Assembly: GCA_029941825.1 (NCBI GenBank)
Contig: JAPYTM010000032.1
Location: 1 to 9,215, forward strand
Origin: Candidatus Nitrosopumilus sp.
GTDB taxonomy: Archaea > Thermoproteota > Nitrososphaeria > Nitrososphaerales > Nitrosopumilaceae
Direction: 5' to 3'
Length of the DNA stretch: 9,215 nucleotides
Part shown: one piece after another, positions 1-6,591 of the stretch
How positions within the stretch are numbered: the first letter of the stretch is position 1
Layout: the number at the start of each line of letters is the position of its first letter
The notes under the pieces: generated by a model
The model's input: the letters and a program-made list of their open reading frames with translations, nothing else
Databases searched by the model: none
What the model was told of the DNA's origin: nothing
Made by a program: the position numbers and the translations under genes

Positions 1-317
1 TCTACTTTATCATCAATTTTTTTAGTATCTTTTTTAGAATCTACTTCAGATTCTACTTCTTCAGTGTATTGTGAAACTAGAATATAACCATCATCAGTTT
101 TAGTCATTCTAACTCTAACTTTTCTTGGAGGATTTCGAACTCCTTTTGACCAAATTAGATGAGCTAATTCCTCTTCAATTTTAATTTCTTCAATTTTCAT
201 ATGATGTCTAGCAAATTCTCTAATCATGTTAATTGCTCTAACAGCTCTATGTTGAGACTGTGAAAGTTTGACTTTACCTAAATTAATTGTATAAACTCTT
301 TCTAATTCTTGAGACAT
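1..317 (-). CDS. rpl31e: 50S ribosomal protein L31e (partial, C-terminus beyond window)
   Basis: This is a structural protein of the large ribosomal subunit found in archaea and eukaryotes. The reading frame starts at an ATG at 317-315 and stays open for 105 codons to the left edge, so the stop codon lies outside. The N-terminal part carries the family pattern: ERVYTINLG near residues 6-14, a basic HRAVRAI stretch near 23-29, and the hallmark WSKGVRNPPRKVRVR at 56-70. The conserved core seems to end near residue 86. After that comes a Glu/Asp/Lys-rich, low-complexity tail, longer than the compact archaeal proteins I know. The start codon directly abuts the rpl39e stop (TAA then ATG, no gap), and a strong Shine-Dalgarno GGAGGT sits 7 nt upstream inside rpl39e, so the two genes are co-transcribed. 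In many archaea eIF6 follows this pair, which I would expect just left of the window. Confidence 0.96.
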   Translation of the reverse strand, partial: MSQELERVYTINLGKVKLSQSQHRAVRAINMIREFARHHMKIEEIKIEEELAHLIWSKGVRNPPRKVRVRMTKTDDGYILVSQYTEEVESEVDSKKDTKKIDDKV

Positions 318-476
318 TTATCCAACCTCCACATCAGTTGATCTCCAAGCTCTACGTTTTGGATTTGTTCTAACACCTCTCTTAGTTTTGAGAATGATCC
401 AAGCTGGTACAGGTGATGTCTGTCTTGTTTTTTTAAGCAGACGAATTTTTCTTGGAGAAGACTTGCGTGCAGCCAT
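318..476 (-). CDS. rpl39e: 50S ribosomal protein L39e
   Basis: This 52-residue, strongly basic protein of the large ribosomal subunit lines the peptide exit tunnel in archaea and eukaryotes. It runs from ATG at 476-474 to TAA at 320-318. The length is normal for the family. The visible signature includes RKIRLLKKTRQ near residues 9-19, VPAWIILKTKRGVRTNPKRR at 23-42, and the terminal AWRS block, which matches the L39e pattern of a P-x-W, a KT and an N-x-KRR-x-WR motif. A longer frame over the same bases on the same strand (302-490) is a shadow and not the gene. A TATA-like box lies about 27 nt ahead of the ATG, implying a leaderless mRNA. The gene leads the L39e-L31e operon. Confidence 0.97.
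   Translation of the reverse strand: MAARKSSPRKIRLLKKTRQTSPVPAWIILKTKRGVRTNPKRRAWRSTDVEVG
325..330 (-). promoter_or_regulatory. Shine-Dalgarno site for rpl31e
   Basis: The minus strand reads GGAGGT at 330-325, followed by 7 nt and then the rpl31e ATG. The site lies within the last codons of rpl39e. It fixes the L31e start and shows that an internal operon gene uses SD-led initiation, while the first gene appears leaderless. Confidence 0.85.
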
Positions 477-499
477 AGATTTTCAGGCACGAAGAGCTC

Positions 500-507
500 T
501 TTTTAAA
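500..507 (-). promoter_or_regulatory. TATA box of the rpl39e-rpl31e operon
   Basis: The minus strand reads TTTAAAAA at 507-500, close to the archaeal TATA consensus. Its centre is about 27 nt upstream of the rpl39e ATG at 476, so transcription should begin at or within a base or two of the start codon (leaderless mRNA). It sits in the 37-nt gap after the Nudix stop codon, so the ribosomal operon has its own promoter. Confidence 0.7.
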
Positions 508-513
508 TGAATC

Positions 514-1062
514 TCAATGTACGAAGAAATTTTGAATCTGTTTTAGAATTCTTGCTGAAGCACCCCATACCATTTGATTTTGATATTCAAAAGTGTACAT
601 TTCTTGAATTATGTTGTGAGTTGGATCAGGATCAGGTGCCATAGTTTTCAAAAATGGTTCTAATGGGATATGAAAAATTTGTTCAACTTCAGAATTTGCA
701 GATAGTGGAGGAATCTCATCAATTACAGATACAAATGGAGTGATTAAAAAACCAGAATTCAAAGTAATCACAGATTCTAATTGTCCAATTACTTGATCTC
801 GAGTAATAGTCAATCCAATTTCTTCACTAGTTTCACGTAATGCAGTTTCTAAAAGATCAGAATCATCAGTATCAAATTTCCCACCAGGAAATGAAATTTC
901 ACCTGCATGAAATTTCATATGTTTAGGTTTTTCAGTCATTACCACAATAGGATTCTCACCATAAATTACCACTAGTACTGATGCTAATCTGTATTTTTCA
1001 TTAAATTCTGGTTTTGAGATTATAGGGCTTGAAAGTATAGATTTTAAATCATCTAAAAACAT
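514..1062 (-). CDS. Nudix hydrolase, CoA pyrophosphatase-like (NudL/YeaB type)
   Basis: This 182-residue protein probably hydrolyses a nucleoside-diphosphate-linked compound. The closest subfamily by motif is coenzyme A pyrophosphatase, which cleaves CoA or its derivatives to 3',5'-ADP and phosphopantetheine. The Nudix box spans about residues 60-84. It begins with FPGG at 58-61, and its catalytic part is R76-E77-T-S-E80-E81-I-G83-L84, the metal-binding REUxEExGU half. The first acidic position of the box is Asp rather than Glu, with the GGxxDxxD spacing seen in NudL-type enzymes. The preceding HAGEISFPGG (52-61) resembles the extra motif that marks the CoA subgroup. The ATG at 1062 gives a normal length. 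The gene is divergent from the MTHFR-like gene and upstream of, but probably separate from, the ribosomal operon. Substrate assignment is by motif only. Confidence 0.88.
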   Translation of the reverse strand: MFLDDLKSILSSPIISKPEFNEKYRLASVLVVIYGENPIVVMTEKPKHMKFHAGEISFPGGKFDTDDSDLLETALRETSEEIGLTITRDQVIGQLESVITLNSGFLITPFVSVIDEIPPLSANSEVEQIFHIPLEPFLKTMAPDPDPTHNIIQEMYTFEYQNQMVWGASARILKQIQNFFVH

Positions 1063-1083
1063 CTTGTTTCTTTTCCTACCATT

Positions 1084-1090
1084 CCATATT
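1084..1090 (-). promoter_or_regulatory. Possible weak TATA box of the Nudix gene
   Basis: The minus strand reads AATATGG at 1090-1084, centred about 25 nt ahead of the Nudix ATG at 1062. The spacing fits a leaderless archaeal promoter, but the match to the TATA consensus is poor. The call rests mainly on position. Confidence 0.3.
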
Positions 1091-1106
1091 GGTTTTGGTA
1101 TTCAAA

Positions 1107-1116
1107 GGTTTTAACC
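1107..1116 (+). promoter_or_regulatory. Possible TATA box of the MTHFR-like gene, within a small inverted repeat
   Basis: GGTTTTAACC contains a TTTTAA core centred about 27 nt ahead of the ATG at 1138, the distance expected for a leaderless archaeal transcript. The same bases form an inverted repeat with arms GGTT and AACC. The hexamer GGTTTT also occurs 16 bases earlier at 1091-1096. Whether a regulator binds here is unknown. Confidence 0.45.
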
Positions 1117-1137
1117 AAGGATTAAAAAAATTACAAT

Positions 1138-1875
1138 ATGACAATCAGGTACGAAGCTAATCCACCTAAAATTCTGCCTGAAATCAATACTGATGAATCA
1201 ATAACTAAATTCATCAAAAAAATAAAAATCATTTCAGAAAAATGTGATGCAATACATCTTACTGAAAATGTTTTAGGGTTTCAAAGAGTATCTCCAATTA
1301 AAATTGGGAAAATTATTAGAACTGAAATTCCAGATTTACCAATTACAGTTAGCCTAAGAGTTAGAGATAAGAATGAAAAAGAAATTTCAGAGTTTGTAAA
1401 TAATTGCATATCCATAGGAATTTCAGGTATTCTAATTCTTATGGGTGATCCATCGCAATCAGGAAAACAAGATTCAGGACAAATTCCAAGTACAGTTGTA
1501 AAAAGACTAAGAGAACAGGGAATTGATTCACAAATTGATTTGTATCTTTCAATTTCAAATAAACCTAATTTCTCTAAAATTACAAAAAAAATAGAAGCAA
1601 ATCCTAAAGGATTCATGACACAAGTAATTCAAAATTTAGAACAAGTACAAAATCTAGCAAATTATCTAAAAGAATTTTTAATAATTCCAATCATTTTATT
1701 CCCATCTGAAAAAAATGAAAAATCAGCTAAATTTTTGAATTTAGATTTATCAGAATACAGTCAAAAATTTGAGGAATTAGTAAGAAAAACACATGAAATT
1801 ACAGGAGATGTGTTAATCACATCACCGAGTGATTTTAATGGCTTAAGTGAATTTTTAGAAAAACTAGATAATTAG
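1138..1875 (+). CDS. Methylenetetrahydrofolate reductase-like protein (short, divergent)
   Basis: This 245-residue protein has the layout of the MTHFR (MetF) TIM barrel, which reduces 5,10-methylene-tetrahydrofolate to the 5-methyl form used by MetH. Shared landmarks are YEANPPK at residues 5-11 (the E-x-x-PP motif with the catalytic Glu of MetF, here E6), ILILMGDP at 98-105 (the LRGD-P loop, D104 kept), and GFMTQ at 158-162 (the ITQ loop with the folate-contacting Gln, here Q162). Oddities: it is about 50 residues shorter than E. coli MetF, the Arg of the LRGD loop is Met102, and the YPExHP flavin-binding segment is replaced by SISNKP around 138-143. FAD binding is therefore doubtful. It may be a flavin-independent or altered enzyme. 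Its position tail-to-tail with the methionine synthase genes supports a one-carbon role. The TAG stop at 1873-1875 overlaps the metH stop. Confidence 0.8.
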   Translation: MTIRYEANPPKILPEINTDESITKFIKKIKIISEKCDAIHLTENVLGFQRVSPIKIGKIIRTEIPDLPITVSLRVRDKNEKEISEFVNNCISIGISGILILMGDPSQSGKQDSGQIPSTVVKRLREQGIDSQIDLYLSISNKPNFSKITKKIEANPKGFMTQVIQNLEQVQNLANYLKEFLIIPIILFPSEKNEKSAKFLNLDLSEYSQKFEELVRKTHEITGDVLITSPSDFNGLSEFLEKLDN

Positions 1876-4367
1876 AGTACAAAGTATTTTGCATCAGGGT
1901 GATGAATAACAATTGCTGCAGTTGATTGTTCAGGAATAATTTGTCCAGATTCAGTTAAAGTCATTCCAGATTTTTCTGGTTGTAAAAGTTTCCAAACTAA
2001 ACTATGTTGAGACACATCAGGACAACTAGGGAATCCCCAACTGTATCGAAGTCCACTTTTCTCCAAGTTCAATTCAGATTTTATTTTTTGGTTAATCCAT
2101 TCTGCTAAGGCTTCAGCAATTTCAACTGCTAACCCATGCAAATAGTAAGCATCAGTATACTTGTCTTCATCATTCCATTGTTCAATAATGTCTGCTACTT
2201 TATTTCCTACAGTTACAGATTGAAATGCAACAACGTCATTTTCTCCAAAATAGTCAGTTAAACAGAGGTGTTCTAATTTGGCAGATCGTGGAAAATCAAA
2301 TTCCACATCATCGCCTGTAGGATTTTCAACTAGTAATTTTCCATCTTTGTTATGACATCTGAAATAACCATAAACAATTTCAGGCTCAAAAAGTTTTTCT
2401 CGTATAATTCTAATTTTCCATTGAGAAAGCAATTGTTCGTGTTCCTCTTCAGATTCAGAACCTGCTTTTCCTCTAAGACCCCAAGATAATTTGAATAGTG
2501 ATTTTTTATCGATAAGATTCCAAACTTCATCCATCTTAATTTGATCTATCTTTAAACGAATTGGCACTCCAATATTTTTTGGCGCAGTAATACTAACGGG
2601 TTTAATGTCACTCTTTGGAAGAGTTGTAGGATCTATTGTATTCCTAGATTTTTCTTTCCAATTTTCTAATTTTTCTTTCCATTCAGCTAAAAGTTTTGGT
2701 TTTTCATCAGAAACCAGAAGGTCCATTGTTTTGAGTCCCTCAAACATTGTATTACAATAAAATACACCACCATCATAGATTCCATCTGTTTTTGCTATTC
2801 GATTAATGTAATTGGTGTTAATTGCAGCTCCACCACATAAAATTGGAACAGTCATTTTATTTTTTCTTGCATGTTCTACAAAAAACTGCATTTGTTTTGA
2901 AGTTGAAACTAACAATGCTGATAATCCTATAGCATCAGGATTTACTTCATCAATTTTTTCTAAAAATTTCTGTAATGGAACTTGTTTTCCTAAATCATAT
3001 ACGGTATAACCATTATTTTGAAAGATTGTTTTTACGAGATTCTTTCCAATATCATGTACATCGCCATAAACAGTTCCCAAAACAAGTTTACCTTTACTTA
3101 CTCCTTCTTCTTTTAGTAAATATTTTTCAAGTTCAACAACTGCAGCTTTCATGCATTCAGCTGATTTGAGAACAAATGGTAAAATTAATTCGCCTGAACC
3201 AAATTTTTCACCAACCTCTTTCATTGCTGAAAGTAAATCTTCATTGAGAGTTCTAAGAGCACCATCATGAGTGATTTCTTGAGGAGCGTCAATAGATAGA
3301 ATGCCATTATTATTTTTAATCAATTCAGATTTACCCAACTTATCTGCAATTGCAGATACAACATCATTTTGAATACCGTCCTTGAGTCTGTTTAAAATTC
3401 TAAAGTTAGCACGTTTTCCAGGAGGCCAAGAGGGATCAACATCAACTTTTCGTGTAGAACTACTTTGAGGGCCAATCTTTCCAAAATGAGTGATTAAATC
3501 TGATAATGCATTTGGATGAGTGTTAAAAATTAAATCATCTGCAAGTTTACGCTCTTTTTCATCAATTTCGCCATAAGGAACAATCTCTTTTGCATTTACA
3601 ATAGCAGTATCAAGTCCAGCTTTTACTGCATGATACAAAAATGCTGAGTTGAGAATTTTTCTAGCATATGGATCTAGACCAAAACTGATGTTACTAAGAC
3701 CCAATGCTGTAAATGAATTTGGAAATTTTTCTTTAACAAGCTTAATTCCATCTAGAGTATTTTTTCCTGCGTCAAGAAATTCATCTTCTCCAGTTGCCAA
3801 AGTGAACGTAAGTACATCGAAAATAAATTGTTCAATTTTTAATCCATATTTTTTTCCTGTTTCATAAAGAAGTTCAGCAGTATCCACTTTTTGTTGTGGA
3901 GTTTTCGCCATTCCTTCAGGTCCAATACACAATGCAATTGCAGGTAATCCATACTGGGCCATTAATGGAGCTAATTTTTTAAATCTACTTCCATCACCTT
4001 CAAGATTAATTGAATTAATAATTGGTCTACCAGGAATTTGTTTTACGGATGATTCAATTACTTCAGGATCAGTTGAATCAATTACAAGTGGTGCATCAAT
4101 TTCCAAGCTCAATCTTTTTACAAGATTTAACATAAACTCTAATTCATCAGAACGTTCAGTTGTTGCAACACAAACATCAAGACAATGTGCACCATCTTCA
4201 ACTTGAATTCTTGCTAAATCAATTAAACCATCATAATTATCATCAAGAACTAACTTCTTTGCTTTACGAGAACCTTGTGTGTTAATTCGTTCTCCGATGA
4301 TTAGGGGTGCAGGAATTTGTTTTAGATCAACTGCTTTCATTGCTGAGCTTACTCTAGGGGTAGTCAA
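1872..4367 (-). CDS. metH: Cobalamin-dependent methionine synthase, folate/B12/AdoMet-activation subunit
   Basis: This 831-residue protein corresponds to the C-terminal two thirds of bacterial MetH and should move a methyl group from methyltetrahydrofolate to cob(I)alamin. Domains: a pterin-binding barrel at about 20-300 (IIGERINTQGSRK at 23-35, IDSTDPEVIESS at 96-107, PIINSINLEGDG at 115-126); a helical cap at about 320-420; a B12 Rossmann domain at about 427-560 with the cobalt-ligand motif D436-V-H438-D-I-G441 and SALLVST at 483-489; and a reactivation domain at about 590-831 with R774-x-x-x-G778-F, matching the RxxxGY AdoMet motif, then PSCPD and HHPDAKYF. The reactivation domain is roughly 75 residues shorter than in E. 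coli. The homocysteine domain is absent and is encoded by the gene just upstream, 32 nt away. The start is TTG at 4367, since an in-frame stop lies just above it. An alternative is the ATG at 4340 (residue 10), which leaves all domains intact. The stop is TAA at 1874-1872. Confidence 0.93.
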   Translation of the reverse strand: MTTPRVSSAMKAVDLKQIPAPLIIGERINTQGSRKAKKLVLDDNYDGLIDLARIQVEDGAHCLDVCVATTERSDELEFMLNLVKRLSLEIDAPLVIDSTDPEVIESSVKQIPGRPIINSINLEGDGSRFKKLAPLMAQYGLPAIALCIGPEGMAKTPQQKVDTAELLYETGKKYGLKIEQFIFDVLTFTLATGEDEFLDAGKNTLDGIKLVKEKFPNSFTALGLSNISFGLDPYARKILNSAFLYHAVKAGLDTAIVNAKEIVPYGEIDEKERKLADDLIFNTHPNALSDLITHFGKIGPQSSSTRKVDVDPSWPPGKRANFRILNRLKDGIQNDVVSAIADKLGKSELIKNNNGILSIDAPQEITHDGALRTLNEDLLSAMKEVGEKFGSGELILPFVLKSAECMKAAVVELEKYLLKEEGVSKGKLVLGTVYGDVHDIGKNLVKTIFQNNGYTVYDLGKQVPLQKFLEKIDEVNPDAIGLSALLVSTSKQMQFFVEHARKNKMTVPILCGGAAINTNYINRIAKTDGIYDGGVFYCNTMFEGLKTMDLLVSDEKPKLLAEWKEKLENWKEKSRNTIDPTTLPKSDIKPVSITAPKNIGVPIRLKIDQIKMDEVWNLIDKKSLFKLSWGLRGKAGSESEEEHEQLLSQWKIRIIREKLFEPEIVYGYFRCHNKDGKLLVENPTGDDVEFDFPRSAKLEHLCLTDYFGENDVVAFQSVTVGNKVADIIEQWNDEDKYTDAYYLHGLAVEIAEALAEWINQKIKSELNLEKSGLRYSWGFPSCPDVSQHSLVWKLLQPEKSGMTLTESGQIIPEQSTAAIVIHHPDAKYFVL

Positions 4368-4399
4368 TATTGTAAAATCATCCTAGTTTTTCTAAATAC

Positions 4400-5362
4400 T
4401 TAATCCTTGAGAGAGTGAGCTTTTTCGTCAATTACTTTTCTTAATTCTTTGATATGTTCAGGATTTGTTCCACAACAACCACCAATAATTCGAACTTTTT
4501 TGTACTGATTAAGGAAATCACCTAATGCAGACCCCATTTTTTCAGGAGTCATTTTGTATATTGCTTGACCACCCACATTTTCAGGCATACCTGCATTTGG
4601 TACAACTAAAAGATTATGTTCATTTTGCTCATCAAGCCATTGTATACTAGAGTCCATCTCAATTGGGCCAGTTGAACAATTCAAACCAAAAATATCAATT
4701 CCCATACCAGAAACAGTTGTGTATGCAGATTGGATATTTGTTCCAAGTAACATCTTACCATATTGATCTAATGTAGTATTTGCAATAATTGGAACTTTCT
4801 TACCAGTTTTTTTCATTGCATTATGAGATGCCTCAATAACTAATTTTACTTCTAAAATGTCTTGACTTGTTTCAATCAATAATGCATCAACTCCACCAAG
4901 AATCAAACCTTCAGCTTGTAATTCAAACGCTTCTCGAATTTCATCAAGTGGTTTTTGTCCTAAATCAGGATCATCTGAACTAGGAAGAAATCCAGTAGGG
5001 CCCATAGAACCAATCACATATCGAGGTTTATCAGAATATTCTTTACAAACATCAGTTGCTAGTTGTGCAATTTTTTTATTAAAATCAACTGTTTGATCAC
5101 CAAAACCATATTCATCTAATTTTATTTTATTTGACCCAAATGAATTTGTTTCAATACAATCAGAACCAGCGTCTAAATAATTTCTATGAATTTGTTGAAT
5201 CCATTCAGGATGTGTAATAATTAATCCATCATTAAATCCATCTTGATCATTTGGAAAGTCTTCAGATTTTGGATCATAGTGTTGAATTTCAGTTCCCATT
5301 GCACCATCAAAAAGTAAAATTCTATTTTGTAATGCATCCAAAAATAATTCTTTTTCTGTCAA
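4400..5362 (-). CDS. Homocysteine S-methyltransferase subunit of split methionine synthase
   Basis: This 320-residue protein is the N-terminal homocysteine-binding zinc module of MetH made as a separate polypeptide. Visible landmarks are LLFDGAMGTEIQ at residues 16-27, IETNSFGS at 70-77, and the three expected zinc ligands: C229 in GLNCSTGP (227-233) and C296-C297 in GGCCGTNPEHI (294-304). It should bind and activate homocysteine and take the methyl group from the B12-bound partner encoded next, giving methionine in the cytoplasm. The two genes are on the same strand 32 nt apart, so they probably form one operon. The start is TTG at 5362. The first in-frame ATG (residue 22) falls inside the conserved core, so a non-ATG start is required. 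A second TTG at residue 8 (5341-5339) is possible. A related role as a stand-alone homocysteine methyltransferase cannot be excluded, but the neighbour argues for split MetH. Confidence 0.93.
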   Translation of the reverse strand: MTEKELFLDALQNRILLFDGAMGTEIQHYDPKSEDFPNDQDGFNDGLIITHPEWIQQIHRNYLDAGSDCIETNSFGSNKIKLDEYGFGDQTVDFNKKIAQLATDVCKEYSDKPRYVIGSMGPTGFLPSSDDPDLGQKPLDEIREAFELQAEGLILGGVDALLIETSQDILEVKLVIEASHNAMKKTGKKVPIIANTTLDQYGKMLLGTNIQSAYTTVSGMGIDIFGLNCSTGPIEMDSSIQWLDEQNEHNLLVVPNAGMPENVGGQAIYKMTPEKMGSALGDFLNQYKKVRIIGGCCGTNPEHIKELRKVIDEKAHSLKD

Positions 5363-5363
5363 T

Positions 5364-5375
5364 TAATTTTAAAAT
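5364..5375 (-). promoter_or_regulatory. Candidate TATA element(s) of the methionine synthase operon
   Basis: The minus strand has an AT-only stretch reading ATTTTAAAATTA here, a good TATA match. It is only about 8-10 nt from the TTG at 5362 and would put the transcript start near 5344, just ahead of the second TTG at 5341. A weaker GTTAAACT at 5393-5386 has the right spacing (about 27 nt) for a leaderless start at 5362. The sequence alone does not decide between them. Confidence 0.35.
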
Positions 5376-5429
5376 GTTTTTGTGTAGTTTAACTCTTTTC
5401 AGAAAAACCAACAAACATCATGGTGATAG

Positions 5430-5437
5430 ATACGTAT
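5430..5437. promoter_or_regulatory. Palindrome ATACGTAT in the divergent metH/MFS intergenic region
   Basis: A perfect 8-bp palindrome lies between the methionine synthase operon and the MFS gene. It is flanked by the outer inverted pair AACAT (5414-5418) and ATGTT (5436-5440). It could be a regulator site, or part of a promoter for the MFS gene: its centre is about 28 nt from the TTG at 5462 and 40 nt from the ATG at 5474. Short palindromes are common in AT-rich DNA, so the call is weak. Confidence 0.25.
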
Positions 5438-5473
5438 GTTGAAATTAGGTAGAATCCTAATTTGTGTACATTT

Positions 5474-6589
5474 ATGCAAACTTTTCAAGTAAATAATTTA
5501 GTCCGTAGTGCAACCTTTTTTCAACATGCTGGAATTTCAATTGTCTTTGTATTCATGCCCATCATTGCAAAAGGCGTTACAGATTCAATATTTGAAATTG
5601 GGCTTTTAGTAGCATCATTTAGCTTTGCTCAAATTATATCTGAAATTTATTTTGGTAGACATTCAGATAAGAAAGGAACCAGGCTCAAATTCATCAGAAT
5701 TGGTTTCGTTGGGTGTGCCATAGCCTTTGGAATACATTATTTTGCAGATGATATTTCGTGGTTATTCTTAGCAAGAATTGCAGCAGGTATTGCAAGTGGA
5801 ATCATGATTCCTGCAATGATTGCATATGCATATGAGGTTAACATTGATAAAAAAAGGGTAGCAACAGTAATTTCATTTCATGCATTGGGATGGCTTGCAG
5901 GTATTGCAGCTGCTGGATTTGTAAATGATCTTAAACTTATTTTCTTAGTTAGTGCCGCATCATTTGTCATAGGACTATTATTTACAATCAAATTACCAAA
6001 TCCAATTCAAGAAAAAGAATTAGAACCAGGAACTACAAGAAGAATTATTTTAAAAAATAAATTTTTGTTCTCATCATTACTACTAAGACATATTGGAGCT
6101 GCAGCAGTATGGACAATTCTTCCAATAATGTTAATGGAGAGATTAGGTGCTGAACTTTATCAAATTTCAGTTGTATATGTTGCAAACACATTGACTGCAT
6201 TTATCTTGATGAATTTAATGGCAAGTAAAATTAATATCTCAAATGTAACTAAATTTAAGATTGGAATTGGCTGTACAGTATTTGTCTTTATAGGATTATC
6301 AATTGTTACAGAATGGTGGATGGCAATGCCATTTATGGCACTGGTTGGTGGAACTTGGGCATTTTTGTTTATTGGAGGAAATTTTCATCTAATGGAAAAC
6401 AATCCACGTTCTACATCAACAGGAATATTTAGTTCCACATTATCAATTGCAACAGTTATCGGCCCCATAATTGCAGGAACAATAGCATTTACATTTGATT
6501 ATGTTGTAGTAATGTATTTTGCAATTGCAATAATTGTATGTGCATTTGTAGTATCATTAAAAGTAAAAAAAATAGAAAAATCAGTTTAA
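5474..6589 (+). CDS. Major facilitator superfamily (MFS) transporter
   Basis: This 371-residue integral membrane protein is built from about a dozen hydrophobic segments, typical in length and pattern for a 12-helix MFS carrier. The clearest family mark is motif A between helices 2 and 3, FGRHSDKKGTR at residues 60-70 (G-R-x-S-D-x-x-G-x-R). An RIAAGIASG-type segment follows in helix 4 (101-109). A polar loop around 173-196 separates the two six-helix halves. The substrate and the direction of transport cannot be inferred. I chose the ATG at 5474. A TTG four codons upstream (5462) is also open and would add only MCTF. The gene is divergent from the methionine synthase operon and convergent with the ABC permease, ending 2 nt from the permease stop with no room for a separate terminator. 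Confidence 0.88.
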   Translation: MQTFQVNNLVRSATFFQHAGISIVFVFMPIIAKGVTDSIFEIGLLVASFSFAQIISEIYFGRHSDKKGTRLKFIRIGFVGCAIAFGIHYFADDISWLFLARIAAGIASGIMIPAMIAYAYEVNIDKKRVATVISFHALGWLAGIAAAGFVNDLKLIFLVSAASFVIGLLFTIKLPNPIQEKELEPGTTRRIILKNKFLFSSLLLRHIGAAAVWTILPIMLMERLGAELYQISVVYVANTLTAFILMNLMASKINISNVTKFKIGIGCTVFVFIGLSIVTEWWMAMPFMALVGGTWAFLFIGGNFHLMENNPRSTSTGIFSSTLSIATVIGPIIAGTIAFTFDYVVVMYFAIAIIVCAFVVSLKVKKIEKSV

Positions 6590-6591
6590 AA

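Noticed and set aside
302..490. 62-codon minus-strand open frame covering rpl39e
   Set aside because: It is the wrong frame. The overlapping 52-residue frame matches L39e residue by residue, while this one shows no family pattern.
1281..1616. 111-codon frame antisense to the MTHFR-like gene
   Set aside because: The plus-strand frame carries recognisable MetF motifs. The antisense protein has no recognisable motif and no start signal, so it is a shadow.
2330..3867. Four short frames inside metH (one minus, three plus)
   Set aside because: The MetH frame is continuous with all motifs. These frames have no recognisable motif and are products of AT-rich DNA.
4368..4399. Frameshift breaking a once-fused metH gene
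   Set aside because: The upstream frame ends in a proper TAA after a complete zinc module, and the next gene starts with its own domain boundary. The split looks natural rather than a sequencing error or decay.
5251..5442. 63-codon plus-strand frame crossing the start of the homocysteine subunit gene
   Set aside because: It overlaps the conserved N-terminal coding region of the opposite strand and resembles no family I know.
5363..5473. Cobalamin or SAM riboswitch upstream of the methionine synthase operon
   Set aside because: The leader would be at most a few dozen bases before the TTG and shows no B12-box or SAM-type helices. A leaderless or short-leader transcript is more likely.
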